In this document: positions 23,601-35,201 of the stretch, one piece after another
How positions within the stretch are numbered: position 1 is the stretch's first letter
Layout: the number at the start of each line of letters is the position of its first letter
Assembly (NCBI RefSeq): GCF_022201045.2
Contig: NC_068561.1
Coordinates: 23,194,501-23,258,500 of the forward strand
Source of the DNA: Citrus sinensis
Lineage: Eukaryota > Streptophyta > Magnoliopsida > Sapindales > Rutaceae
Reading direction: 5' to 3'
Length of the DNA stretch: 64,000 bases
Position numbers and translations under genes: made by a program
The notes under the pieces: model-generated
Database searches by the model: none
Seen by the model: the letters and a program-made list of their open reading frames with translations, nothing else
Told to the model about the DNA's origin: nothing

Positions 23601-26600
23601 ATATTAATTATATGGATACCAACTTTATCTCTTTTCTCCTCTCTTCTTTTTATAAGTTGGCTGAATGGATGATAATATTAAGCGGACGATAGGTGAATGG
23701 TAATGAGTAAGTTGATGAGATCTACCTCTTCTAAGACATGTATTTCAGGCTGAAATGGGTTTGTTTTACCAATACACTGCTAGTTCATAATTGAAAACTG
23801 AGTTGTATTGGCTTGTGGTTATCAGTTGTGGTTGCATAAGTCTGTCAGTTTGCCCTTTAGTAATTTGTTTTTAGTATTACGTGGACATGTGGAAGGACCA
23901 TGATGCTGCCGTGGAGCACATCTAGAAAAAAATGAGACTCATCCAACCAGCTCAGTATTCTGCCTCATTGAAATAGTGATAGATACTAGTCTTCTCCTCT
24001 ATTGCCATCGCTCACTCCCATTCTCACTAGAATTATACGAGGATCTCATTCAATGTACATGCTTCGGTACTGGGATTTCTCTTGCACACTAGAAGTATAC
24101 AGGATGCTTGGTAGGAAGTATTCAGGGCTTCTAACCAGGACAAATTGTCAGAAGTTCATGCATAGACCAAGTTCTTGGTTTGTCATGAAAATTATTCCAT
24201 ACACCCGTAATAATGGACTATTGATATCTGTGGTTCCCTCAGTTGACTTGAAAAGGTTGCATATCTTTGATTGAGTCATTGTTATTCATTGGCATGAAGG
24301 CTCCTTTTAGTTTTACGCTATTATTCAATCTGCCTGGACATGTCTCTTAATAGTGCAACAATATATTCTTTCTCTTTGTGTGTGTGTGTGTGTGTGTGTA
24401 CATACGTATTTGCCATTCGGTTGAGTATTTTGATTGATTCCTTGAAACTGTCTAGTTTCTGTGGTCCTGGTTAAAGGATATTGTTCCTTTTTGTACGCTT
24501 TCTCTGAATGTGCACATTTGTGTTCATTCATACATATATTGTCTTCGCTTTAAATGAGTTGAGCATTTTAATTGATTTTTGGTAACTCTTTCAATGTCTG
24601 CAGTCTGTCCTAGTTACAATTGATCGCCATGAATGGTATGCCCCTCCTCAGATATACACTCGTAATGACAGTTCCGGTCTGTGGTCTGCAAATCCTGCTA
24701 TTCTGTCTGAGGTTTTGATGCCGTCTTCTGGTATCAATGGTGGAGTACAAGGGGTAGCAAGTCAAACTGTTTCAATATGCGGTGAGCTTGTTCATATGGA
24801 ACATATGCATCAAAGAAATAACCAAGAATTGACTGATGGTGTTACAAGTATGGAAACCGCCTGTGAACATGCTTCTGCAGAGTCAATTTCTCGGGGTGAA
24901 TCTGATAATGGAAGGAAGAAACGACGAGTAGAAGAGAATATATCTGCTGATGGAGTTGTTGCCGATTGCTCCCCACATGAAAGTGGAGATGCTAGATTAG
25001 AGGATTCAAGTACTATGGAAAATGCAGGCTCAAGAGATTACTTTGGTGCACCTGCAGCAACAACAAATGCATCGTTTGCAGAAAGTGTCATAGAGCCTAC
25101 TCTTGTAATGTTTGAGGTAGTATTTTAATGATTCTCTAAATCTCAACTGTTTATTTATATCAATTTCCTTGGGTTTTTGTTAAGTTATTTCGTGGCACTT
25201 TTATTTTCTTTATTGCTTACTAAATTATAATATTTTTCATTATGATATATTGATTTTGTTGTACCAAAATGTACACTTTGGATACTTAAATAAATGGATT
25301 TTATGTTTATGCTGGCAACCAGTCTTGTATATTCATGTAAGTTTTTGCTTTTTTGGAAGTATATAATGATTCTTTACTGATGGTGGAATTGGATTGGTAG
25401 TTGTTGGTATGTGTTAATAGAGAATTGTGGGTTCTGGTACTCTTGAATTTTCATTGTTGAGGGATTGCTGTAGGATGCAGAAATTTTAGCCACCAGAGTT
25501 TTCAATGAAATGAGTTGTGTAATTAATATTTTCACTTTTTTTTCATCTTTTGTTGATATTTTGATTCCATTTTCTTTTTAAAAAAGATTAAATTGATTAA
25601 TTTTGTTGCCTGTTGTATTATAATTAGTTGAGATTATAATTAGGTGAGGCTGTGGTTATATTAATTTCTGATTCTCAAAGCCCTTTATGCTGCTGCAATT
25701 CATTTAAAGACTCTCTTCTATGATCAATTGTGATATTAATGTTTAATGAACAATAATAGCTTTATTGGTTATGCTGTTGAATATTATGACATAGTTTGTT
25801 TGGTTTTATTTATTTATTTATTTTTTCCGTTCTTTATTGTAATTCCTACCACTGGTCTTGGTTGAGAAGTGTTTTTGAGAGATCTTGCATGGGAGAAATA
25901 ATGTCTTCAAAGATATATAAATTGATTGTTCTACTTGCAGGTTCATGTGCCACCCTCTTGTATGATTGATGGTGTCCATTCACAGCATTTTTTTGGGACT
26001 GGGGTCATCATATACCATTCACAAAGCATGGGTTTGGTTGTAGTTGACAAGAACACAGTTGCAATATCTGCATCTGATGTGATGCTGTCATTTGCTGCTT
26101 TTCCAATTGAAATACCAGGAGAGGTAAACTTGTCTAATATGAATAACTAAAAGCAATTTTTTTCTATGTTAATCAAGGTTCCTACTTTCTATTGCAGGTG
26201 GTCTTTCTACATCCAGTTCATAATTTTGCTCTAATTGCTTATGATCCTTCTTCCTTGGGGGTTGCTGGTGCCTCGGTGGTTCGTGCTGCTGAACTACTTC
26301 CTGGTAGTTTGACCTTTCGCATTTCTTCCCCTTTGCTTTAAATATCTATTTATTTTTATTTTTTTTAGGAATATGTGAGTTTGATCGTTCTTACTATTTT
26401 ATCATGTGTATTACCTTCATAATTTATCAAACAGAGCCTGCATTACGCCGTGGGGATTCTGTATATCTCGTGGGATTAAGTAGAAGTCTTCAAGCAACAT
26501 CCAGGAAATCAATTGTAACCAATCCATGTGCTGCTTTGAATATCAGCTCAGCTGATTGTCCACGCTATAGAGCAATGAATATGGAAGTCATTGAGCTTGA

Positions 26601-29600
26601 TACTGGTAAGGCAGCTAACTTTGCATAAAATGGTTAGCATTTTCTAATAGCTGGTCTCAGTTGAGTTGGTTATTCTCATACGCCATTTTCTAGATTTTGG
26701 TAGTACATTTTCTGGTGTGCTGACTGATGAGCATGGAAGGGTGCAAGCTATCTGGGGAAGCTTTTCAACTCAGGTTTCTACAGCTAATTAATTGCTTGTG
26801 ACACTTCATTATGTCAAATTTTGGTGTTAATGCTTAAATCTCGTATTTCAGGTTAAATTTGGTTGCAGTTCTTCAGAGGATCATCAATTTGTCAGAGGTA
26901 TTCCAATTTATACAATCAGCAGAGTTCTTGACAAAATCATATCTGGTGCCAGTGGACCTTCTCTTCTCATAAATGGTGTCAAAAGGCCAATGCCTCTTGT
27001 TAGGATTTTGGAGGTTGAACTCTATCCTACTCTGCTTTCAAAGGCTCGAAGTTTCGGTCTGAGTGATGATTGGGTCCAAGTATGCTTTCTTCCTAACGCA
27101 TCATCTTTTTTTTTTTGGGGGGGGGGGGGGGGTGCATTTTTCCAACTTATAGGGATTCCTTTTTCGCTTTAACTCTTTACATTTGGCAGAAATTCTTTCG
27201 TATTATATATTTCATTCTTTCATTGTTCTGCTTTGTGAGTCGGTGTCACTTCATACAATGCCAGAAAAAAATCCTTTTTCTATTCACTTTGTGTGGTTCT
27301 AAAATCATAAGACACTGACTATGAGTGCTAAAAACACGATCTGATATCAGCTTTATCGTGTATTTGGGTAGTGGCAGGATGAGGAAGTTATGTTTTAATT
27401 TGTGGTAAATGCTTCGATACGAACCCCAACAGCTCAACCCCATTTCTTGACTTTTACTCTGCAGTGGAAGTCTTAACACATAAGAACCCAAATAAAAGTT
27501 AGCTTTTAATGAATGGGAGATGAGAGAGCTACTTCCAAGAAAGGCAAAGAAGAAACAAGAAAAGAATAAGAATCAATTAAATGGAAAAGAAGAGAGAATT
27601 TTTTTCTAGAGAGGTGCACCAAAAAAGCAGAAATTCAACAATTAGGTTGTGCTGCTGCTGTGGGTATTTTGGAGAGGAAGAAGGTAGTGGGCACTGAGTG
27701 ACACTGCCTCATGTTGTAGTTAAATACCATTATGAGGCTGTCTGTGGTTTAGTGCAATATATCATGGGTGATGTTTCTCAGCTTTAGGATTGTGACTCTG
27801 CCAGATGAGACTATTAGGTTAATCTAAAACTTCAGCACCATTCACGAGCCATTACAAAATCTCATCATGTGTGTAGTTGCTCACTATATCTTGGATGAAG
27901 TTGCTCATTGGTTGATTCTCGTATATATAAAAATGACCTTGGTAAATGTCGCCCAATTGATATTGAGCGATTGCATATATGGATCGATTTTGTTGCATAT
28001 TGTAATAGAGCTGAAGTTATGGATTAACAAAACAATTTTATGCTGCACTTCCACACACTATGCGTGAGTAATATCGCCTACTAGATCATGTACACCCCCC
28101 AGTTTACAAATTCTTAGCCATCACAATTTTTTCAATGGTTAGGATGAGTGCTGACATGGGAAAATAGGTCCACTGTTTAAATCCATGTCATCCCCTCTCC
28201 TAGCAGAATCAATGTGATCTGACAACTAAGATTTTGATTAAAATATGTGTCTGTAGGAACTTCGGTTCAATTGCTGAAAATTTCAGAAGTCCAAACCAAA
28301 AAATGTTATTGTTCTTTATATAGCACAATGTTGTCCTTGTTATGGTGAGTGATATTGCCACATAGTGTTAGCACTGTCTAATCCAGATTAAACATCATTC
28401 GTAAAGCACTTTATGATCGCCCCAAATATGTAGGTATGCTCTATAAGGTGGGCGACATTCCTCCCCACGAGAACATTTATTACACAAAAGGAATGTTCTA
28501 GTGGGGAATATCACCCATCTTGTGAAACACACCTACACTCATGATGTGATTATATAGCACCCTGTGAATGGAGTGGGTGCAGCTTATTAACAAGACAACG
28601 CCATATGGCAGTGGTGGTTACCATAAGGTGACCACAATGTTGCTAATTCGATCAATTCTTTCTCTCTCTCTCTCTCTCTCTCGTATCTCATGTGCATAAG
28701 CCTGGAAAAAAATAAAGACAAAAAAACTGGTGATGTAATAATAAAGGGGCTGTTCATCCTCATTCTTGAGTATGGGATGCTAGGAAGATTGAAGGATTCG
28801 TGGAGAACAGTCTGGATATGTGCTTAGCCTCGGATCAGTTATTAGCGGGGCGTTAACTAGAAGAACAAGCGAATGAGCGCAGCAAGAGGAATAAGATAAA
28901 AAAATGCACGTTGGTAAGTGTATCACGAGATACTGTGGGAAGGTTGCCCTTTACGCCAGATATTAAGGATCAGTTCCAATGTTGGCTAGGACCAAAGGCA
29001 AATGGCCTATGAGTGCTTAAGCGGGATTATTCGCCACTGTTGAAGGCTTGATAACTAGGATAAATAAGCGAGTCCGGTTGTGGAAGGCAATGGGGTGCAT
29101 TGACCGTTCCTCTCCTTAAACTAGGGTTCCCTTTGCAAGCTGACTCAGCTTTAGGTGCCATCCATGAAAACTGGTGTAAGCGGCCCATATAGAGAGTAGA
29201 CTGCTAAAACAGGAGCTTCCAACAATAGATATGCAGTAGGCTGATAAAAATGATGTGAAGTGCTTGTTCCTGAACACATATTTTTCCTCGGGCCGTGCTT
29301 TCTTCTCGAAGGCGAATTGGGCATCAATGTAAAATGCAGATATTCTTGTCAAATGGCTGAATGTTGCTTATCATAATGTGAGCAATATAGCCCTTTAGAG
29401 CATTTCTCTTTCTCACATCTTGCAGGTAGAAGCTTTGAGAAATGTAATTCAGATATTTCATTTCAATCCAATGGCTGAAAACCATTGGATTAATTCAAAA
29501 AAGAATGTAACAAAATTCTCTTATGTCTCCTATGTGACACCATGTCTTTAGAAATGGATACTGCTTGGGCTATATTTACATATGCTTTATGGAATGAGGG

Positions 29601-31623
29601 TATCTGGATACGTTAATCCTGTGATTCATGCTGTTTAACTATTGATTAATGTTGCTTGTAGGCTCTTGTCAAAAAGGATCCAGTTAGACGTCAAGTTTTG
29701 CGTGTTAAAGGTTGTTTGGCTGGATCAAAAGCTGAAAATATGCTGGAACAAGGTGATATGGTGTTGGCAATCAATAAACAGCCAGTTACTTGCTTCCATG
29801 ACATAGAAAATGCTTGCCAAGCATTGGACAAGGACGGTGAAGACAACGGAAAGCTCGACATTACAATTTTTCGGCAGGTAAGCAAGTCGATCTGCTGTAT
29901 ATAAATTTTAGATTTTAGTTTGCAAGTCTTCATTTTAATAGTGAGTTTTCAGTCAACAAATGGTGCCTGAAGTAGTTATTATCCAATATTTTGTTTACAT
30001 GAATGGGCATTGAATTGTCATTTAGGATGTTTGAGAGTGTAATTTGAGTTTCTTTATACTTTGAACTTCATGTTTTGCAGGGTCGAGAAATCGAACTTCA
30101 GGTTGGAACAGATGTCAGAGATGGGAATGGAACAACACGTGTGATAAATTGGTGTGGTTGTATTGTTCAGGATCCTCATGCTGCAGTGCGTGCTCTTGGA
30201 TTTCTCCCTGAAGAGGGTCATGGAGTGTATGTGGCGAGGTGAGAATTTTTGCTTTGGCTTCAAAAATTTTCATGCTTTATTCGACATGGTTTAAACATCA
30301 ATCATTAGAATGATGAGAGTGATGTGTTTGGTTGTCGGCTTATTAAGGCATGTATTTACGGTCTGTTACAAATTCACTCAACTATAACTTCCTCTTAACT
30401 AGGCTAGGCCCTGAAATCTAGATGTAAGATTAAGCATGTACTGGCAAACTGTTTGCAAGCATGGGCCTAGTCTAATTTCTTTTTGACAGCATACCATAAA
30501 GCCATAACAGGAACTCAACTTTTCTTTATTTTTAGCTAACCATAAGGTAGTCGAATTTGAAGGCCTGTTGAATTCTCTCTCTTCCATTTGGTCTTTTGTT
30601 CTCTTTCATGGTCTTCCTAGAATTGCATTTTTTTTCCTTTTCCTCTTTCCTTTAGTTTGAGAAGCTCATTTATTCTTTTTTCCCTTTTTTCTTTTTGGAC
30701 TTGAATATACTACCATTCTTTACTTCCTGTTTGCTTGTATTTGCCCCTTTGACATTCTTGTCTTCGTTTGTATCAAAGGAGTCATTTCTTTTGCTTTTAT
30801 TTGTTTGATGAAAATTCTCCTGATGGATATATATTTGACCATGTTTCAGGTGGTGTCATGGTAGTCCGGTTCATCGATATGGTCTCTATGCTCTTCAATG
30901 GATAGTTGAAATTAACGGAAAACGAACTCCTGATTTAGAAGCCTTCGTCAATGTGACAAAGGTATATCTTAACATCATGTATGTAATTTTATTTTCTTCT
31001 GTGCATGTTATATCTTTTTTTGGCATGCTTGTAAGTACAAACGCGATCAAGAAAGTCACTTCCTGGACCTTATATATACGAAGATGCTTAATGCTTTCAC
31101 CAAGGGAAGCCACAAATATGTTAAAAGATTTTCTTAAGCATCACTTGTGATCCTCTTGTTTCTGTAATGGTTGTCCATGTGACAGATTGCTGAGTGACTA
31201 TTGCCAACTTGTAGCAAAGATGCAAGGCTGTACTTAGGTTTCTATTTTGGTATCTATTGTGATTAATAATTATACCCTTTCAATCAGTTCTTCCTGCATC
31301 TCATATACTGCTTCATTGCATGCTACTTTTGTACTCATTTCTCCGAGTGAACATCTCAAACGTGTTTTTTGAGTAGTTGAAGAGTTGTTTTGTTAAATTT
31401 TGTCCTAGTTGGAGTAATGACCTTATTTGTTTATTAACTAATTTAGGAGATAGAACATGGAGAGTTTGTTCGTGTGAGGACTGTACATCTGAATGGGAAG
31501 CCTCGAGTTTTAACATTAAAGCAGGATTTGCACTATTGGCCTACATGGGAGCTGATATTTGATCCTGATACGGCACTATGGCGTCGTAAATCGGTCAAGG
31601 CATTAAATAGCAGTTGTGCATAA
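17654..31623 (+). CDS. DEG7: Protease Do-like 7 (DEG7), HtrA-family serine protease, 24 exons
   Basis: ATP-independent serine endoprotease of the Deg/HtrA family; Arabidopsis DEG7 is reported in the chloroplast stroma, helping turnover of damaged photosystem II proteins. Exons: 17654-17927, 18038-18108, 18473-18607, 18727-18785, 18883-18919, 19688-19813, 20866-20955, 21528-21593, 21696-21752, 21832-21897, 22032-22139, 22209-22289, 22918-22967, 23307-23472, 24604-25116, 25941-26123, 26198-26303, 26435-26605, 26694-26773, 26852-27079, 29662-29877, 30081-30238, 30850-30961, 31447-31623. All are GT-AG and in phase: 1109 residues against about 1097 in Arabidopsis. Catalytic triad: His87 (TNRHVV), Asp118 (VHDFGFF), Ser202 (GGSSGSP). 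A PDZ domain follows ([20 protein letters not shown]), then an acidic low-complexity insert with KKRRVEE in exon 15, a degenerate second protease domain (exons 16-20) and further PDZ domains. It looks intact. Exon 15 (513 bp) is the largest. Confidence 0.96.
21003..21203. repeat. Direct duplication of about 80 bp in DEG7 intron 7
   Basis: Two copies (about 21003-21085 and 21121-21203) share CATCACATTGGTCCA at the start and ACCTTGTTTTAC or TCCTTGTTTTAC further on, about 118 bp apart. They differ at roughly ten positions, so the duplication is not recent. Confidence 0.7.
24377..24399. repeat. (GT)n microsatellite in DEG7 intron 14
   Basis: An uninterrupted run of about eleven GT units. Confidence 0.9.
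27106..27132. repeat. T11-G16 homopolymer junction in DEG7 intron 20
   Basis: Eleven T followed directly by sixteen G, 26 bp after the exon 20 donor site. A G-run of this length on the sense strand can form a G-quadruplex in RNA or DNA. Confidence 0.9.
28447..28519. repeat. Imperfect hairpin in DEG7 intron 20
   Basis: Arms of about 30 bp face each other (GGTGGGCGACATTCC... and ...GGAATATCACCCATC) around a short AT-rich loop. Related fragments (GTGAGTGATATTGCC at about 28345, GTGAGTAATATCGCC at about 28062) occur nearby, which suggests a decayed fold-back or MITE-type element. Confidence 0.55.
28660..28682. repeat. (CT)n microsatellite in DEG7 intron 20
   Basis: About eleven CT units in a row. 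Confidence 0.85.
28740..29360. other. Possible mitochondrial-derived insert (NUMT) in DEG7 intron 20
   Basis: About 600 bp with clearly higher GC than the surrounding intron, free of the T-rich tracts of neighbouring introns, and with the mixed, non-coding texture of plant mitochondrial spacer DNA (for example CTTAAGCGGGATTATTCGCC and GCTTTCTTCTCGAAGGCG). I recognise no gene in it. This is a compositional judgement; an old nuclear repeat is the alternative. Confidence 0.35.
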
Positions 31624-33470
31624 AGAAACTGTTGATATCTCATATTATGCTTTTTCCTCGGGAAGCAGCAATGTTAAGAGTCGAATTATACCAGGACCTG
31701 GGCTCCTAGGTTACAAGTGAAGCAGCACACAGATGCTGTCCTGCAGGTCGGCCAATGATACAAGGCAATTTACTCAACTTAGAGGCCGGCTTCTATATTT
31801 TATACAGATTGTATCGGATGAAATTATACTTAGGCACTTAATATATTGGAAACTCATTTACACATGCGAATGCTTGAATAAGAAAAAAAAATGTAAAAGT
31901 AAAAGTTCTTCATGTTTAGCCTATTGCCCCCTGAGGGATTATAATTACAGAAGTAGTAATTTCTATGTCTACAAACTGGAGCAAGTTATAATTTTCTTTG
32001 ATATATGTGATGTGATGTCAAACTCTCAAGCTAAGTGGTAGTTAGGACGTCTTGTCTCTAATTTAAGTGCCTTAGAAGTTATTTCGGAATGTGGAGACTT
32101 TATTATGAATTGGCATGTTCCCTCTTCTAAATTTACAGGAGCACTACGTTTTATTCCCACTAAATTAAGAAGGAATTTCTTATTCGGTGGTGAATAAAGG
32201 AACTTCCATTATCGTGCGTTGTTGTGGTAGTATACAACTTGCATTTTTTTCTTTCCTCGCCTACTTCCACACCATCCCCCCCACAACCCCTCTTTCTTTC
32301 CGTGAGTAGGTATCGTAGTTTTATTCACATAATTAAGAGGTAGTTAGCTCCCAAGATAATCATTCCACAATTTTGAGAGGGAATATAATAGACAGTTAAA
32401 CTGGGCAGCAATTGCTGTCTCTAGATGTAGAGCAAAATGCTAGATCGATGGACTATATGAGTCTATGAGCAGAGGCTTCCTTTTCTTACTTGGTTAGAAC
32501 CACAAAAGAAATGTTACATAATTCATGTTTGATAATGCTTTGTAAATTTCATTTTGGGAAACTGTTTTGTAAAATGAAATATATCAAGAAAACAGCTTTG
32601 TACATGCGTACTTAAATCCGTCGGTTATCAACAACAGTGCACGAATATTTCCTTAATTTTGGCCAAGTGATTTGAGGTCAAAAGCAAAGATATTGGCGCG
32701 AGCTTAATCATTATCTGAGATCAATTCGGAACAGACGGATGTGATTTTTTCATCTGATATACAAAATATCCGTGTGCGGAAAAAACGTACATTTTAGTAT
32801 TTTAGAGAAATAGACAAGGAAATTTATGTGATTTCTACATTACATAGCATTTATAAGAATGTATGTACGGAAAAGCCTATTATGGTGTTGCGTTGAATTG
32901 TTTCAAGAGTATTTATCTTCTTTCTATTTTTCAATTTTGTAAAAAAAACAGAACTGGTCAACAGTGACGACTGCTTTAATCCTAAATTTCTTGCTTTCCT
33001 AACAAAAAAGCCATTAACTGTTTGTTGTAAGAGAAAATGATCCCAAGAGGAAGTTTAAAAGATTGGTGGAGGAGTAGGTAAACATCGGAGGGGGGACATT
33101 ACTTCAACTTGCATGCAACTGCAACCTGCCATTTTAAGAAAACTTTAGATGAAACATCATTAATGAAACGCGTGCTTTTGTCGTTATTTATGCATCATAA
33201 GTTTGTTGGCGCAAGTTTACGTCACTAAAGAATCATTTGGACTACTTAACTGAAGCCTTTGGCCCCATTTGTACAAAAACAAAATGGAATGGCAGCATGT
33301 AGATTTATTTTTAAAATAATAATAATAATAATGACAATTACGTGGTCATTTTCATGGTAATCAAAATTAATACACAAGCTAGGCAAGTTCTATTTTCATG
33401 CAAATTAGCCCTTCACTTAATTAATCATCAACATTGTTGATTCCTGGCTCCAGCTAAGCTGCTACAGATT
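31624..33470. other. DEG7 3' UTR and intergenic
   Basis: The first few hundred bases are the DEG7 3' UTR. The rest is AT-rich. A 102-codon plus-strand frame at 31733-32041 has no recognisable domain. No repeat or RNA gene seen. Confidence 0.5.
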
Positions 33471-33893
33471 TCAAATATTAAAAGCAAGTGAAAAGAAACA
33501 TAAAAATACCAGAATGATGAATGGGAACATAATCACTGATTTCCTGAGAGACATTGCTGAGGAATAGTCCGGCGGAGGGGGAGGATACTTGTAATACCAT
33601 GGAAAATACTGCAATATTGGGTTAGGAGGTGGAGGTGCAGCCCATATCTCGGTCCCTGGTGGCGGTGGGATTAGTGGCAGCACCGTCATTGGCGGCGGTG
33701 GTGGTGGTAATGGCAAAAGTGGCGGCGAAGGTGGTGGAGGGCAGCTTGTGGTGGGTAAAGGTGGTGGTATACAAGGGTAAGGGCAAGTTTGGCTTGGTAG
33801 TGTAGTTAGCGGCGTGGATGTGGCTTGAAATTTCGGAAAAAATATGAAGAAAAGAAGAGTTATGGAGACCGCATGGATGAAATTTTGGGCCAT
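33471..33893 (-). CDS. Proline-rich secreted cell-wall-type protein, 140 aa
   Basis: A single-exon frame encoding a short hydroxyproline-rich-type glycoprotein. Residues 1-24 form a signal peptide (HAVSITLLFFIFFPKFQA). The middle is Pro-rich with CPYPCIPPPLP, CPPPPSPPLLPLPPPPPP and an aromatic block YFPWYYKYPPPPP. The C-terminal 25 residues are hydrophobic (IMFPFIILVFLCFFSLAF), so a GPI-anchor signal or C-terminal membrane segment is likely. A TATA-like TATATAAT lies on the minus strand near 33970. The second proline-rich gene at 40593-41045 has the same plan. No enzyme domain is present; a wall-structural role is inferred from composition only. Confidence 0.8.
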   Translation of the reverse strand: MAQNFIHAVSITLLFFIFFPKFQATSTPLTTLPSQTCPYPCIPPPLPTTSCPPPPSPPLLPLPPPPPPMTVLPLIPPPPGTEIWAAPPPPNPILQYFPWYYKYPPPPPDYSSAMSLRKSVIMFPFIILVFLCFFSLAFNI

Positions 33894-34154
33894 GGCATGT
33901 ATTTTTCTGGCCTTACAAAGAAAGAGTGAAGAAGGAGAGGCTAAGTTTTATGTGCAGTGGGTGCTGACATATTATATATTTCAAAAGGCTTAGGGATAAT
34001 CATGCAGGAATTATTCAATTAATATAAGATATGAAAATTTTGGAAGTATGGTTAAAGGGGTGTAAAAGTAGCTTAAAATTTGACATTTGATTTGACCCAC
34101 TCGGTATTGAAGACACAGTAGAACCTGTTAAATATCTAATTATAGGGGGCAGAG

Positions 34155-35193
34155 TAGGGGTGGGCAAAATCGGGTTCGAGTTAACCCGATCGGATTTCGG
34201 ATTCATCGGGTTGAAGAGAAACTCATCCGAACTCAACCTGAATTTTAGATTGGATCGGGTCGGATCGAGTTGCAATCGGGTCGGATCAAATTGGATCTAA
34301 AATTCAAATAAATTTCGGGTCAATTCGGGTTAAGGACAAAAAAGAGTCATTTTTGTTAATTTTGGGGTTGTTTAATAATTATTTAATAATTACAAGATCA
34401 CTTTTATGCAATTAGTTCATTTTAGTCCATTTCCACTTTCCTCTAGTGACTGTCATAAAAAAATACATATATAAACTGAAAAAAAATTGAAAAAGTTGTG
34501 AGCTTGGAGGACTTGGTGTGTGAATCTCAGTCTCAGTCTCGTTGGAAGAACAACCATGGATTGCTTCGCACGGGTCAAGCAGCAACCGATGGATCAAGCG
34601 GCAACGAGTTTCATCGATGGCTTCACGGGTTTCGTCGGTGGCTACCGGAAAAGCAGATCCGATCGAAGTGAAGTGAAGCAATTGTCGATGCAGCAGCAAG
34701 CAGATCCTGTCGTCAATGCAGCAGATCTGGTCGAGTGGTGTGCTGTCGCTGGCTCGCTGCTGTCAATGCTGTGCTGATGTTGAGGCAAATAAGAGAAGCA
34801 AATCGGAAAAGCAGATCTGTTGTTGCTTGTAGTTGTTTGTGTGAGTTGTGTCGTTGTGAGAAAGAAGAGAGTGAACAAAGTGCCACTCCTAAACTTCATT
34901 TTTGTGATTTGCTTTTATCTTTTTTTTTCTAAAGTGGAGCTGTGGTGTTTGCTTGGAACACGAAGAGCGTTTGTGTGAACCATGATGTTCGTATCTGTTC
35001 TGTTTAGCCATTTAGGTTTGGTTTTTTTTTTTTAAGCAACCCGATCGGGTTTTCGGATTGGATCGGTTTTGACCCTACCCGATCACAACCCGATCGGGTT
35101 TCAAAAATTTTATCCGATCAAGTTTTATTCACAACCCAATCCGATCCGAACCCGAAATTTTTTGAATCGGGTCAGATATTTTACCTACCCCTA
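34155..35193. mobile_element. Non-autonomous hAT transposon with 8-bp target duplication
   Basis: A 1039-bp element flanked by a perfect direct repeat GGGCAGAG (34147-34154 and 35194-35201), the 8-bp size made by hAT transposases. Ends are inverted: TAGGGGTGGGCAAAAT at the left and, read in reverse, TAGGGGTAGGTAAAAT at the right. Both subterminal regions are packed with variants of GATCGGGT / ACCCGATC in both directions, the type of motif hAT transposases bind. The interior (about 34400-35030) is less AT-rich, holds no transposase, and may be a remnant leader or captured host DNA. It is a deletion derivative or MITE mobilised in trans. Confidence 0.88.
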
Positions 35194-35201
35194 GGGCAGA
35201 G

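Noticed and set aside
33301-33340. (AAT)n-like short repeat
   Set aside because: Ordinary low complexity, too short to matter.
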